Position numbers and translations under genes: made by a program. A stretch of 64,000 bases of DNA. It comes from Monosporascus cannonballus. Lineage: Eukaryota; Ascomycota; Sordariomycetes; Xylariales. The notes beneath the pieces were generated by a model. That model worked only from the letters and a program-made list of their open reading frames with translations, had not been told where the DNA came from and did not search any database. The stretch covers positions 1 to 64,000 of the forward strand of contig QJNS01000113.1 of NCBI GenBank assembly GCA_004154925.1, written 5' to 3'. Positions within the stretch are counted from its first letter, which is position 1; every line of letters starts with the position of its first letter. Positions 23,094 to 35,600 of the stretch are shown piece after piece.

Positions 23094-25449
23094 CGATTTC
23101 TCTTTTTTTTAAAAAATTTTTTGCCTTTAAAATTTGTTTTCGATAAGCTTTATTTTATTATATTAAGTTATATTATTAGTTATATATTTAGTAACTATTT
23201 TTATTAAAATAGTTTCAAAATATTGGATTAATTCTATTGTTAAATTTGATTTTGAAATAATACCGTATATGCAGTATTTTGGAAATTGTACGAAATATTA
23301 AATAATTACAACTTTCGATATTGTAATAAATATATTAAAATATATTACAGTTATAATAATTTCTGTATTTTGATTAATATTTTGCGTTTTAATAAAAAAA
23401 GATTATGAGAATCGAAAGAAAGTTATTATTAAAAAGACTTTTTTACGGCTTTAACAAGATATAAAGAAGAGTCTAACACGTGTATAATGTAATATTATTA
23501 AAATTATTAATCGTTTTTTATTTACAGTACCAAAAAAAGCATTTTAATTAAAAAACTAAACTGGTTAAATACAAGTTTTCATTAATACACGAATCTAAAA
23601 AATATATAAAAATAGAAATTATTATAATGACGTTATTTAGTAATTTTCTTGAATACAACGTTTTCTAATATTTTGATTAAAAAGTTATTATCGACGATTT
23701 CGGCGTTATTGATAAAAACATTTTAATAGGCGTTAAACATTTATAAGTTCTTTCGCGGATTTTTAAATATTTTCTAAGTTTGGATAGATTTTTCATTTAA
23801 TAAGATATGAAGTCAATATTTTTTATATATTAAGAATTTGCTTTGTTTTTTATTTTTTTATTATCTCATTTTGTAGAGGTTTTAATAAAACCCATTATTA
23901 ATTTAAATACGAATGTATAGAAAATAGGATAGAATTTAATTTTTGATAAAAGATTTAGTTAATAGTTTTTTTTATTTCTTTTTGATAATTTTATATAAAC
24001 CGATATATTTGAAAATATACTTTTTGTTAATTTTATTTCGTGTAGTACGTATGTAATTAATTATATATGAATTTTAGTTTTATTTATATTCGTTTAATAT
24101 AATTATTAAAGTTATTTTCATCTGAAATATTATTTTAATATTAAAAAGTTTATTATATACGTTTTTATAAATATTAAATAGAAAATTAACATTTGCATTT
24201 ACTAAAATCAATTTAATATTTTTATAATAATATATATTATATATTAATAAGGCGGTACATAACATTTCAACTTTAATATTGTATTTATAATTAACGCACT
24301 ATCTTAATATATTTGAATGTTGAATTTAATTATTCAGTTTATTGGTCCGATTAACAAATAAATAAGTTAAATATTTCAAAATTTAGGGCGATTTATTTAA
24401 TAAGAATCGGATAAATATTTAAAATAAATATATTTTTATTAGAAATAATTTTATATAATAATTGATATATATTAAAAACGTGTTAACAAATATAATTTCT
24501 TTCATAGAAGTATTTTATTAATAAAGTGAAAAATAAGATAGTTTATTAAAGTTATAAATAATTACGAAAATATTACCGTAATATGCTTATATTATTAGAT
24601 TATCGAAGAAAAGAAATTAAAAAATTATAGTTTCTAGGAATTAAGTTTTATATTGTTTTAAAATTAATACTAGTTACAACTTTTTATAAAACTTATATCG
24701 TGATAATGAGACCGTATTATAAAGGTTATACTATTATCGTATTTTTAAATTAGTATTTTCATTTTAAAAAATAATAAATATGAAAAAATCAGTTCGAAGC
24801 TTTGTAGAGTTTCAAATTTTAAATAATTAATATTTATATATGTGGCGCATTAGATTTATTTAGTAAATTTATAAAATTTATAATATATTTTTTTGGTTTT
24901 CTCTTCGAAGAAATACTATTATATGTTTTGATTTTTAATATATATTGCATAATATAACTCGCATTATTATTTTTGTAGACAAGTATAAGTTTTCATTTTG
25001 ACATAACATCGAAAAACATATAAATAATTTAAGTAACCTTTTTTCGAAAGTTAATTATTTGCTTAAGTTATTAAATTTACTGTTTCTTACTCTTTTTTAT
25101 AAATAATAGCAAAATTGAAGTTTATATTTTTCTACGTATTTTAATTATCGTTCTATAAGCTTTTTACTTATAATAAAGCGGATAAACTTAATAATCCGTA
25201 TAAATTTTATTTAAACATTTCTTTTAAAAAATACCTGAATTTCGAAAAGTTATAATAATAATTATAAATTTCTTATTTGCAAAAACGTAATTAAATTTGA
25301 TTTCTTTTAATTTGAGTAAAAATATAATAACATATAATTTGCTTTAATTATGTTGTTATCCGATTATTCTATTTAATATGTAATTCGAAATATCGGTTTT
25401 TATTTAGATAAAGCGTTTTAAATCGTATATAATAAATATTAATTCGTTA
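23094..25449 (-). pseudogene. Element B, 3' part of pol, unreadable
   Basis: By position, integrase and RNase H should lie here on the minus strand, but no motif survived that I can name. Open frames such as 24080-24265 have AT-driven composition and no family signature. Confidence 0.4.
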
Positions 25450-25665
25450 ATGATCGTATTTTGAATTTTTTAGAACGCTCTTTTGGTTTTAACGTCTATT
25501 TAAACTTTTTTTTAGTAAGGTTAATTAGGGATAAAGTAATTTTACTATAGCTTCGGATTAACTTTTTATAATAGTTGGCAAATTTAAGAAATGCTTGTAT
25601 CTTTTTGACTATAGTTGACCTCTGCTACTTTGTAATTGTAGCGATTTTTTTGGGATCTATTTTAA
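25450..25665 (-). pseudogene. Element B reverse transcriptase / RNase H connection
   Basis: On the minus strand: KIDPKKIATITK, then VKKIQAFLKFANYYKKLIRSY, then SKITLSLINLTKKKFK. This matches the conserved gypsy segment after the palm (family form: IDPEKI.AI.EWP.P..VKEIQAFLGFANYYRRFI..YSKI..PLT.LTKK). Tryptophan codons have become stops, as RIP causes. The YLDD region upstream in the gene was not found where expected (25670-26000), so an internal deletion or heavy decay is possible. Confidence 0.85.
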
Positions 25666-28606
25666 TATGTTTTGGTAGTTTCGTATCGAGCTTTCTTTTA
25701 AAGAGCTATTTGTACGGATAATATTGTAATGGTATATTGGTTAGATTTTTTGACTTTTTGGACTGTTGTTCTAGATCGTTATTTAATTGCCTAACTTTTC
25801 CTTTGATAATAATAACGATACGTCGCATTCTTTGTATATCTTTTTTCTTTTTTATATTTTGTCTTTTTGAGTAATAAGGTGTTTAACGTATTTTTATATT
25901 TGTATTTATGGTTATTTCTTTTTTATTGTTAAGATTTTAATCTTTTTTAACCTGTTAATAAGGTATAAAACGAATTCTATCTAGCTAACGTTTCTGTTAA
26001 TCAAAATTTCGTATTGATATATTTATAATAATCTTAAGATTATGTTGCAATTTGCAAATAAAACGGTATCGAAATCAATTATTTGATGTTATTTTTAAAC
26101 AAAAATATTAAAATAATCAATTTTGAGTTACATGTTTTCGTTATCTTAAATGAAATTCTAATTTTCGATATTCGTAAGTATATAAATTTTAATTGATATT
26201 TTTATTATAATATAAATTTATTAATAATATCCGATATAATATATTTTTCGTTTAAAGTGTTGTGACTTATTATGGCGTTATATTAATAAGTTTTTATTTA
26301 TATATTTAAAGTGATAAAATGGTGAAGGGTTTTTATTATTGCGTTTAAAATTTCCTATTGGAAAAATATCGTTTAATTTTTTAAAGTTTTGTTATTTTAA
26401 AGTTTTTTTAATGAATAACTCTTTTCATTTCTTTTACAATTAATTAAGTCATATTTGTATTTCTATATATAATATATTAAGTTATTATATATGTGATTTT
26501 ATTAGCGTAGTTGGTTTTCGAATTTTTGGAAATAATTTTAATTTTATTATAACCTTTTTTATTAAAAAAATGGATTTATTTATATGTTATATATTATATT
26601 ATATTATATTATTATGGGTTTTTTATATTGTCTAGTAAAAGTACGAATTTCGAGCTTAATAAAGCTCTTTTAGATGTATTGTAAATATTAAATAAAAATA
26701 ATAATTCGTAATAACATTTTTAATGATGTCTTTTTATTATACCTCAGATTAAACTTTTCGAGATTAATAATTATATTAATTATAAATGGTAAACAATATC
26801 TTTTATAGCTATTATATTTTTAGTTTATTTTACAACATCATTTATTTATCCATATTACTTTATAAGGTAACGATTTAAAGGCATCCATATTACCATTTAT
26901 ATATTTTATTATTTCTGGTTTAACTGAGAAAATTATATCTTGTGTATATATATCTATAATATAATAATATATATATTGTCTTTATTTGTTACATACGGGA
27001 TATTTCTATCGTTTATAATATATGGCATATATTTTATTATGTCGATATTTAACTTGAAGGTTAATAGGTTTTGTTTGTATTTAATATTACTAATTATTTT
27101 TAATACGTTTTATTATTTTCTTAACTTTCTTTAGGTTTACTTTCTAGTTTTTCGTATTTTATATTCGGTTTTTCATTATTATATCATTTATTTATATTAG
27201 GTTTACAGTATATTAATAGTTGATTTATCTTGATTAAATAATTGTGTGATTAGTATGAGTTTTTATAAATGCTTTAATAATGGTTTATTTCGTTGTAATT
27301 ATAATATTATACTTGATTTTTTTTAACGTTAAATTGTCTCGAATTTTGTAAGTTCCGATATAATATTAGAGAAAATATTATTATATAACAGAGTATTAAT
27401 ATTAATTACATATTGAATTCTGGTCTTATATTTGTTTTTACTATTTTTTAAATGTTATAAGTATTATTTACCGTTAATTTCAATTATTATAGCTATTTAA
27501 TTTATTAAAATATAGGTCGAATAATTTTAAAAAGTATTTTTAAAACCCTTTTTATGCAATTAAAAACTTAATTGTTAATATTTTATATTTTTAATTTAAT
27601 TTGAAATTTAATCCGGCTGACGCGTTCTTTTATTTCGATATCAAAGTTTAATCGTAATTATTAGATTTATATTTTAGTTGTGAAAGTTTGGTTTATTTTT
27701 TTGAAATTTTTCGCTAATATTTTTTCGAATTATTTACAATGATTATATAAACGTATTCTTTTTAAGTTTAACATTTCTATTAATAAAATAATATATAACC
27801 TTATAATAACTGCGAACTTTATAGCCGTATTTTCAGTAAATCGTTTTATTATAAATTTTATTTACCGTATAAACGTAATAAATCGAACAAAAATACCGGA
27901 AATATATTTTATAATATATTAAGAATAACTATAATGCTGTGAAAATGTTATTAAAGCATATAGGTTTGAAAACTGTTAAAACTTTTTTATTAAAATTTAA
28001 TTAAGTAATTTAATTTAAAATTCTTTTTAATACTCGGGAGTTTGCTTTTCTTTTCAAGCCTTGTATATATTGTTAAAAACGATATTATAAAATTTATTTG
28101 TTTTGTTTTTTTAAAAAAAGGCCGTATATTTGTAAGAATTAATTATTAAACGATTTTTTCTTTCATTAAACGAGATTAATGTTTTTCTTAAATATATATT
28201 TCTGTTAAAAAATTCGGAAGTTAATTATTAATTAAAAACTGTATTAACGTACTATATAAGCCCGCAACTTAAACAAACTCGCGATTCGTTTTTTGGCGCC
28301 TTATAATAACAAATCCTAATAACCTAACTATAACATTTCAAATTAATTTTAATTGGCTATATTCTTTGTCGTTAACCGTAATTACAGCTTTTAAACAAAT
28401 ACATATATAAATTAAAGGCCTACTGCAAACGTTATATTATTATATTTTGTTTTTAATCTTTTTGTAATAATTATCTTTAATAATTATTAATAGTAATCTT
28501 TTATTACCACCTTTTTTGCCGACCAACAAAATTTGCTTAACTTATATAAAAAATATTCTTTTTTTATTAGAAATCTTTATTTTAATTCTTTAATTACGTA
28601 AGATCG
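25666..28606 (-). pseudogene. Element B, 5' part (gag and early pol), unreadable
   Basis: AT-rich with dense stops. The 64-codon plus-strand frame at 26940-27134 is hydrophobic and AT-driven and is not taken as a gene. No zinc knuckle or protease motif found. Confidence 0.4.
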
Positions 28607-28716
28607 AATGATTCCAAAATACGTCTTTCGACGCGCTCTATAATATACCCCGACGCGCCCTGTAATATACCCCGATAAGCTCCGCAATACGCCTTAGAAT
28701 ATGCCTTATAACACGT
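28607..28716. repeat. 22-bp minisatellite inside element B
   Basis: Units begin at 28629, 28651, 28673 and 28695, with a weaker one at 28607. The first two read CGACGCGCTCTATAATATAC and CGACGCGCCCTGTAATATAC, each followed by CC. Later units are diverged. The period is not a multiple of three, so it is unlikely to be coding. It lies near the 5' end of element B in its own orientation and is richer in GC than its surroundings. Confidence 0.75.
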
Positions 28717-29069
28717 TTTCTGACGTATTTTGCGAACACCTTCCACCTATTAAAGCCGAACAAAAAACATTTGCGTATATAGGTTAAGAATTCGGTCGGT
28801 AATCATTTTTGTCGGTCGGTTTTAATATCTCCGAAATAAAGATAATATTAATATAAATATGTTAAAAAATAATCGGATTACGTAGGAGTTCGGAGGATCA
28901 AAAAACAAAATGGCGTCCGTAACCAATTTTGATTTAATAGGTACATTAATTAAAAAGCTGTAAATTCGTTAAAAAACACAGAATATCGTCGATTTAAATC
29001 AATTAAATACGTTCTCGATAATATTATTTAAAATTTATTAATATTAATATATAAATATTTCCAATATAT
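28717..29069 (-). other. Element B leader region
   Basis: AT-rich, with a few GC-richer patches. A primer-binding-site candidate (complement TTGGAA) is next to the LTR. No gene. Confidence 0.5.
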
Positions 29070-29435
29070 TATAATTAAAAGTGTAATTTCCGATTGTATT
29101 AAGGTTATTTAAATTTATATTTATAAAATAAAATATGATTTTACAAAATAAATACAATAATTGATTACATTTTTTAATATATTAAATATTTTAAGCAATA
29201 AAGTTTTATTATAAATTATTATTATTTCAATTATAAAAATAAGAAACATATATATTTTATATATGTTAATTCATTTTTTTGGTTTCTGAAGTTACTGTAG
29301 ATTTAATTCCATTTGTATGCAATTTGTTTTGTATAGATTTATTTGGATCTTGACGCCAAGGAAGATCTAAATCACGTGACCAACCTCTGTGGATCCGACC
29401 GTCCCTGGCGACCGGTCTTGGCTTGGGTCGTAACA
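29070..29435 (-). repeat. 5' LTR of element B (right)
   Basis: The inner half (29070-29290) is heavily mutated while the outer 95 bp (29340-29435) keep normal composition, ending GGGTCGTAACA. The palindrome TCACGTGA (29372-29379) is kept, as in both solo LTRs. On the minus strand the LTR starts TGTTACGACCC. Confidence 0.85.
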
Positions 29436-29496
29436 CTCTGGATCATTCCCATCCCCTTCCCAACTCTTATGATAGTAATGACGAGTGCGTGCTTAA
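29436..29496. other. Sliver of low-copy DNA between element B and copy 3
   Basis: 61 bp of undamaged sequence. CTCTG at its left end is element B's duplication. GTGCTTAA at its right end (29489-29496) pairs with GCGCTTAA at 51049-51056 as the duplication of copy 3, differing by one C-to-T. It links the upstream DNA at 22406-22717 to the gene flank at 51049. Confidence 0.75.
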
Positions 29497-29690
29497 TTAC
29501 CTCATCTTGATCAGGACCCCATTTTGGAGGTTTTGGCTGCGCCTGCGGCGCAGCAGCCGTAGCCACAGCTATAGCTTTTAATCAAAGAGTATCTATTAAG
29601 GGTCCAATATATCAGCTACACTCCTTCAAGAATAATACTTATAAAAATAACAAAACTTTCAAAATAAGGACTAATAACAAATTATGATTT
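29497..29690 (-). repeat. Right-terminal segment of copy 3
   Basis: GC-rich end with the hairpin GCTGCGCC-TGC-GGCGCAGC and the ATTTTGGAGGTT inverted-repeat arm; the inner arm near 29655 (CTTTCAAAATAAGG) is decayed. The minus-strand open frame 29372-29566 crosses the element B LTR, flank and element end, so it cannot be a gene. Confidence 0.85.
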
Positions 29691-32600
29691 TTTCGTTCCG
29701 TTTGGTACGTTTTTATACAAATTTACAAAAATTATTAATATTAAACTTGGCAATATATATTAATTATAAAGTTTTTAATATTTCAACGTACATAATTTCA
29801 CGTAAAATTAAAATATTTATTTTTTAATATAATAATAATTTAAAATTTAAATTAATATATATTATAAATTTTTACGTTTTTTATATTAGCATAATAATAA
29901 TATAACCTTATAAGTTAAAATAATAATATATAAAACTTAAAGTTATCCGTAATAAGGCCTGAAATATAATTGTTTTAATTAATTAAATACAAATAATATA
30001 TTTAAAAATTTAGAATAAATATTTCAAATTTTTAAATATTTAATTTTTTAAAACGAAATACTTGTTTTTATTTAATATTTTTATCGGTTTCTTGTCGATA
30101 GAAACGTAATTAACTTATATATTAATATAATATTTATAATTAATAACCTTATAAAAACTTTACATTATTAATTTATTCGCCTTATATTAGGCGTTACATT
30201 TAGTAAATAACGCCGTATTTTACTAAAAAAAATAAATTAATACGGGATATAATTTGGTTTTCGGAAAATTTAATATTTTTTTATTATTAAAATAAGTTTT
30301 ATTTTTTTAATTATTTAAGTTTTTTCGTTAATAACCGATTTAATAATTATTTAAATTATATTATTAATTAAATTAATAAAAAAATAACAAATGTTTATTT
30401 TAATTATTATGTATTTTATTAATATTTTAATATTTACAAATACGAAAAAACTTAATTTAAGAATATTCGATTATATAATTACCAAAAAATATAATTATAT
30501 TATTTTGAATTTTAAATTCATATCGAACCATTAATTTCAAATTATTATATTAAATTTTATTTTAGAATAATGATATAATTTAATTATTATTTACAAAACA
30601 TATTTCTTATAAAAATAAATAAATTGCCGGTTTAAATATATTAATATTTATAATTTACGTTTTAGTTTTCTTATTTATATATATTAATTTACGTATATAA
30701 TAATTATTAATAATATTATAAAGAAATTGCGAAATATAACGGTTTTCGTTAAATTGGCGGTTTCATTAAATATAATTATAAGGCGAAAATCTAACGTTTT
30801 AATATTAATTATTTTGAAATCGATATTATTCATTTCTTTATATTTAAAAATTAATATTCGAATTAAATATATTTAAATTTTGTAATAATTAATATATCCG
30901 GATTATTAAATAGAATTTTTCAATTTAACTTAATAATATATTTTTTATTATTAAAATTATTATTTATATTAATAATAAGGCGAAAATTATAAATATTTAT
31001 AATTACCGAATAAAAATTATAATAAATCGAAAATATTTATCGAAAGTTATAAAAAAAGTTATTAAATTTTATAATTCCGAAATATTTTATACAAATCAAA
31101 TTTGCATATATAATAATTTAAAATAATTAGATAATTTTATTTATATTATTATATTTATTATTTTTTTAAAATTAAATGTAAATATTTCAAATATTAATAG
31201 AATAATATAATAAAACATATTATAAAAGTTTTCGATTAAATATTTATAATAATAGTTTAATTATATAATTCGTAATTATAAATATATAATATTATTTATA
31301 TTTCAATAAATACTTAATAAATATAAAATTATATTATTTATAAAAATATAAAGGTTTTAATAAAACATAATATAATGGATTCGAATAATAAAAAACGATA
31401 CGTAATTTATTATAAATAATTTTAATTAAAATAAAATAATTATCAAATTTTAGTTTTAATTTTCGGCTAGTTAGAATATTGTTGGTAAATTTCCGAAATA
31501 ACATAATTTTAATTTACGGTACCGGATAAAAGTAAGGCCTTAATAATACGTATTTTTTAATGGGAAATATGTATGTAAAGTATTTATAATATATTTAAAA
31601 AAATAAAGTTATTATGTTAAAAAAACTATAATAATTTAATTTCGGCTAAATCGTATTATAATATATATACATTTAATTTTTTCCCTATATTTAAACATTT
31701 AAATTTACAAATATTTGTATAAAAATAATTAAAAATTAAGTCGGCAAAAACGGTTATTTTAGAAAAAGTTAAATCTTGATATAAATGACGGACGAACAAA
31801 TTATTTTTTATACGATTATTTCCGTTTGGCCGTAAAAAAACAAAATAAATATTTATTTTTATTAAATTTAAACAATTTTTATTAAATAAATTTCAGAATA
31901 AATGAAACGAAATTAAAAATTTATATTTAATTCAAAATATAATCGAATTATTTAAGATAATTTCCAGTTTCGATAAATAATAATATTAAAATCTTTTAAA
32001 GAATTATTTATTTTTTATATTAAATATAATATATAAAAAAATTATATTTTCGATTTTTCACAAAATATAAGTAACTTTCCGTAAATAATGAAATTCGCTT
32101 AATTAGAAATAACGGCATTATATTATTATATTGCAAATTAATTTATATAAATTACGGATAATTATTATATTATAATTTTAATAAATATTAAAAAAAATTA
32201 TGAAGCGGTTTTAAATCGCGTTTTGTTTGTATTAAACTATATCATATATAATTATTCGGTTTAAATTAATAATTAATAATTTAACGATAATCCTAATAAT
32301 TTAATTATAAAATAGGTATATAATTTATACGTTTTTATAACTTAAAATTGCAATTTCGGTTATAATAAAGCCTATATTTATATATATAATTTGTAATATT
32401 TTAAGTAATTTTAATTAAAGTTTTTTTTATTTATAACGTTAAAATAAAACTTATTATTTTTAAAAAATTTTAATTTTTTAAACTTAATTTTATTACCGTA
32501 CTTATATTTGTATAATTCGTTTGTTTTTATATCGTTATCGGAATCGCCGGCGTTGCCAAAATATAATAATTCGTAGCCCGACATTATAAATAATATATCG

Positions 32601-35600
32601 GAAAAAAATCGAAATAATAATTTTTATCGAAATTAGAAAATTACGCGTTAAAAATAAATAATACTTATTAAATATTAATATTAATAGCAAATTAAAAAAT
32701 AATCGCGATATTAAATTAAAAAATAAAAAACGAAATTTTGCTAATTTTAATTAAATCCGAAAACAAAAAACGCGTTCGTATTTGGCATAACGTTACGGTT
32801 ATAAAACGTAATAATTATTAATATTTAAATAATATTAATTAAAGTTATTAATATATTAATTATTTATTAAATTTATTATTTCTATTAGTTTTTAATTAAT
32901 TAAACTTTATATAAAATATTAATTTGTTTTAATTCGAAATAATTATATGCCGGAATTAATATATAATACATTTCTTTAATTAAAAAGTTTAACGGAACTT
33001 TTTATTATGTAATTTATATTATATTTTATTATGGTTATTAATAATTCTTTTTTAATTTATAGCTTTTAATTTATAATACCGAATTAAAGTTTTTTCAATT
33101 TTATTCTCCGGTTTTCTCTTAAATTTATCGTATTAATTTTTACAATATTTTTATTTTTTTAATTTTTAAGGTATTTTAATTTAGGTTAAATAATTAAGAT
33201 AACAAATCGATTATATAGGTAAATAGATAATATAAATAATTTTTCGCCAATAGTAAAAAAATAGTTTTTCGTTATTAATATAATTATTTTAACGTTTTTT
33301 TTTTAAAATATTAATTCGAAATAATTAAAATTTTGGATTTATAATAAATCCTTATTAATTATGTTTTGTAATTTTGTTTTTTTTGTAATTAGGATTAATA
33401 TATATTGGTATACGGTTTTAATTAATATTTTGCGAAACCGTTTATATATTTTGTTATTATTTTATTAAAAGTTTTAATAATTATTTCTTTTTTGAATTAA
33501 AGTTTTTTGGTTCTTTTAATAAAGGTTAACGGCCGGATTTAACTTTTTTCCTTTTATTGTGTTTTCTTTTTTATCGGCGTAACTGGGTTTCCGGCTGGTT
33601 TTAGAAATTCTTTTATTTTTTTTAACAGGTTTTAAAAATTCCTTTATATTAAAATTTTACATAGATATCATAATAATTAGATATTCCGGCTAACTGCCAA
33701 AATCCTTAATATTAATACCCAATATATTGCGGTATTTAAAATTTTAATTTTTAGATAAAATTATTTATTCGGTAATTAATTATATAAAATTACGGATTTG
33801 TTTTTGTTTAATATTATGAAATTAACGTCCATATAATATGTATTATAAAATATATTACGGTTTTATATTCTATTTAATTAGCATTATAAAATTATTATAT
33901 TTTTATTATTATTTATATTATGTAAATTACTATAAATTATAAATTCTTAAAAACGGTTAACGGCTCGAATTATACGGTTTTTTAAAAAAAATATATACCG
34001 ATTAAATTTATAATATAAAAAACGTTTATTTTACGGCTTTAAAAACATATTATTTAATAATCCGTATTATTTATCCCGATAATTTTATTATTATATTTTA
34101 ATATAAAGAAAATACATAATGTTATATATTATTTAATAATTTTGTAAGGTTTAATAATACCGAAATTTAAAACTTATTAAAATATATAAATACATTTTGT
34201 ATCAACTTTTTATAAATTATATATATATAATTCAAGTTCCGGAATATTTATTTAAGTATTATTTCGAGATTATCGTATATTAAATATATATTAATATATA
34301 TTTAATGGTAAATAATTTACGTTTTTTAATATATAATAATAAAACTTATTTTATAAAAACTTTATTTTATAAGCTGGAACCAAATTTGGAAAAATAATAT
34401 ATATAATAAGAAATAAAACACGGAAAATAATGCCGTAATTAATATAGTTCATATCGAAAGTTAATTTAATATTATAAGGATTTTTATATATATTTTAATT
34501 TTTTATTAAATCATTATGTATTTTTTAAATATATTTATTATATTTTATTTTATTAAACATTAATAAAATTATTATAATAATTACATAATATTAAATATAT
34601 ATAAATACGTAATGATAATTAAAAGATTTAACCATATTATAAGTTTACCAATAAAAATTCGGTTTAATTAAAATTAAAAATATAAATAAAAAATAAAAAA
34701 TATAACAAATGAAATAATATTTATATATTAATTAATTATTGAATATATTATTAATATAAATATAGAATATATAAAGATTTATAATATATAAATGAAACCT
34801 ACAAATAATTAATAAATTATAAAATTATTTTAAAATAATATATGTAATTAAAATTATAATAAATATAAATTTTAACAATATATGATTATAAATATATAAA
34901 TTATTAAATTTAAATAAAAAAACTAATGTTATTTTTTAATAACGAAATAATAATATATAAAAAAACCTTAATAATTATATACAAATTATACGAAATTTAT
35001 ATTTTATTATAAATTTCTTAGTATAATTTATAAGATTCTTTAGATTAAATATATATTAAATATAATTATTATAATTACTTAATATATAATTAATATTATT
35101 TATTTAATTATAATTTTTTATAATTCTAAATACTTATTATATTTTCATACATAAAATTGCGTTATTTAGAAGATAATAATTATTAATTTGTTTCTTTTAT
35201 TTAAAACTTAAAATCTATATTATAACATATACCTCTATATATTTAATAATATTACAAAAGGTAAATAACTATTTTGTTAATATAATAAAAATAATTTCCG
35301 TTATAGTTTTTAATAATATATTTCGAATAAATTTAAAAACCCTTATTTGTCCGGTTAAAAGAATTAAATTTCCTAATAATATTTGTGAAAAATACTTTAT
35401 AATTAAAAAATAACTTTAAAAATAAATAATAAGATTTTAAACAAGAATATAACTGGAATAAATAATGAAATGATTTGCGAAAAAGTAAAACCGACGGCAT
35501 ATTTGTAATTAAAATATTTTTATATTAATTAAATAATATTTGATCATTTTAAAATATAAGATATTTTTTATAAAAAATACATATTTTACGTAACCGATTT

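Larger units (their letters stand above)
22723..29435 (-). mobile_element. Element B: Ty3/gypsy LTR retrotransposon, minus orientation, RIP-inactivated
   Basis: LTRs at 22723-23093 and 29070-29435 are flanked by a perfect 5-bp duplication CTCTG (22718-22722, 29436-29440). On the minus strand the LTR reads TG..CA. A recognisable post-palm reverse-transcriptase block lies on the minus strand at 25450-25665, setting the orientation. A pyrimidine run CGATTTCTCTTTTTTTT at 23094-23110 is the complement of a polypurine tract next to the 3' LTR, and TTCCAA near 29059-29064 is the complement of a TTGGAA primer-site candidate next to the 5' LTR. Two solo LTRs of this family lie at 53953 and 55981. The interior is too decayed to follow most domains. 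Confidence 0.85.

Noticed and set aside
29372..29566. Alanine/proline-rich 64-codon minus-strand gene
   Set aside because: It crosses the end of element B's LTR, the flank and the start of copy 3; the composition comes from the GC-rich hairpin terminus.
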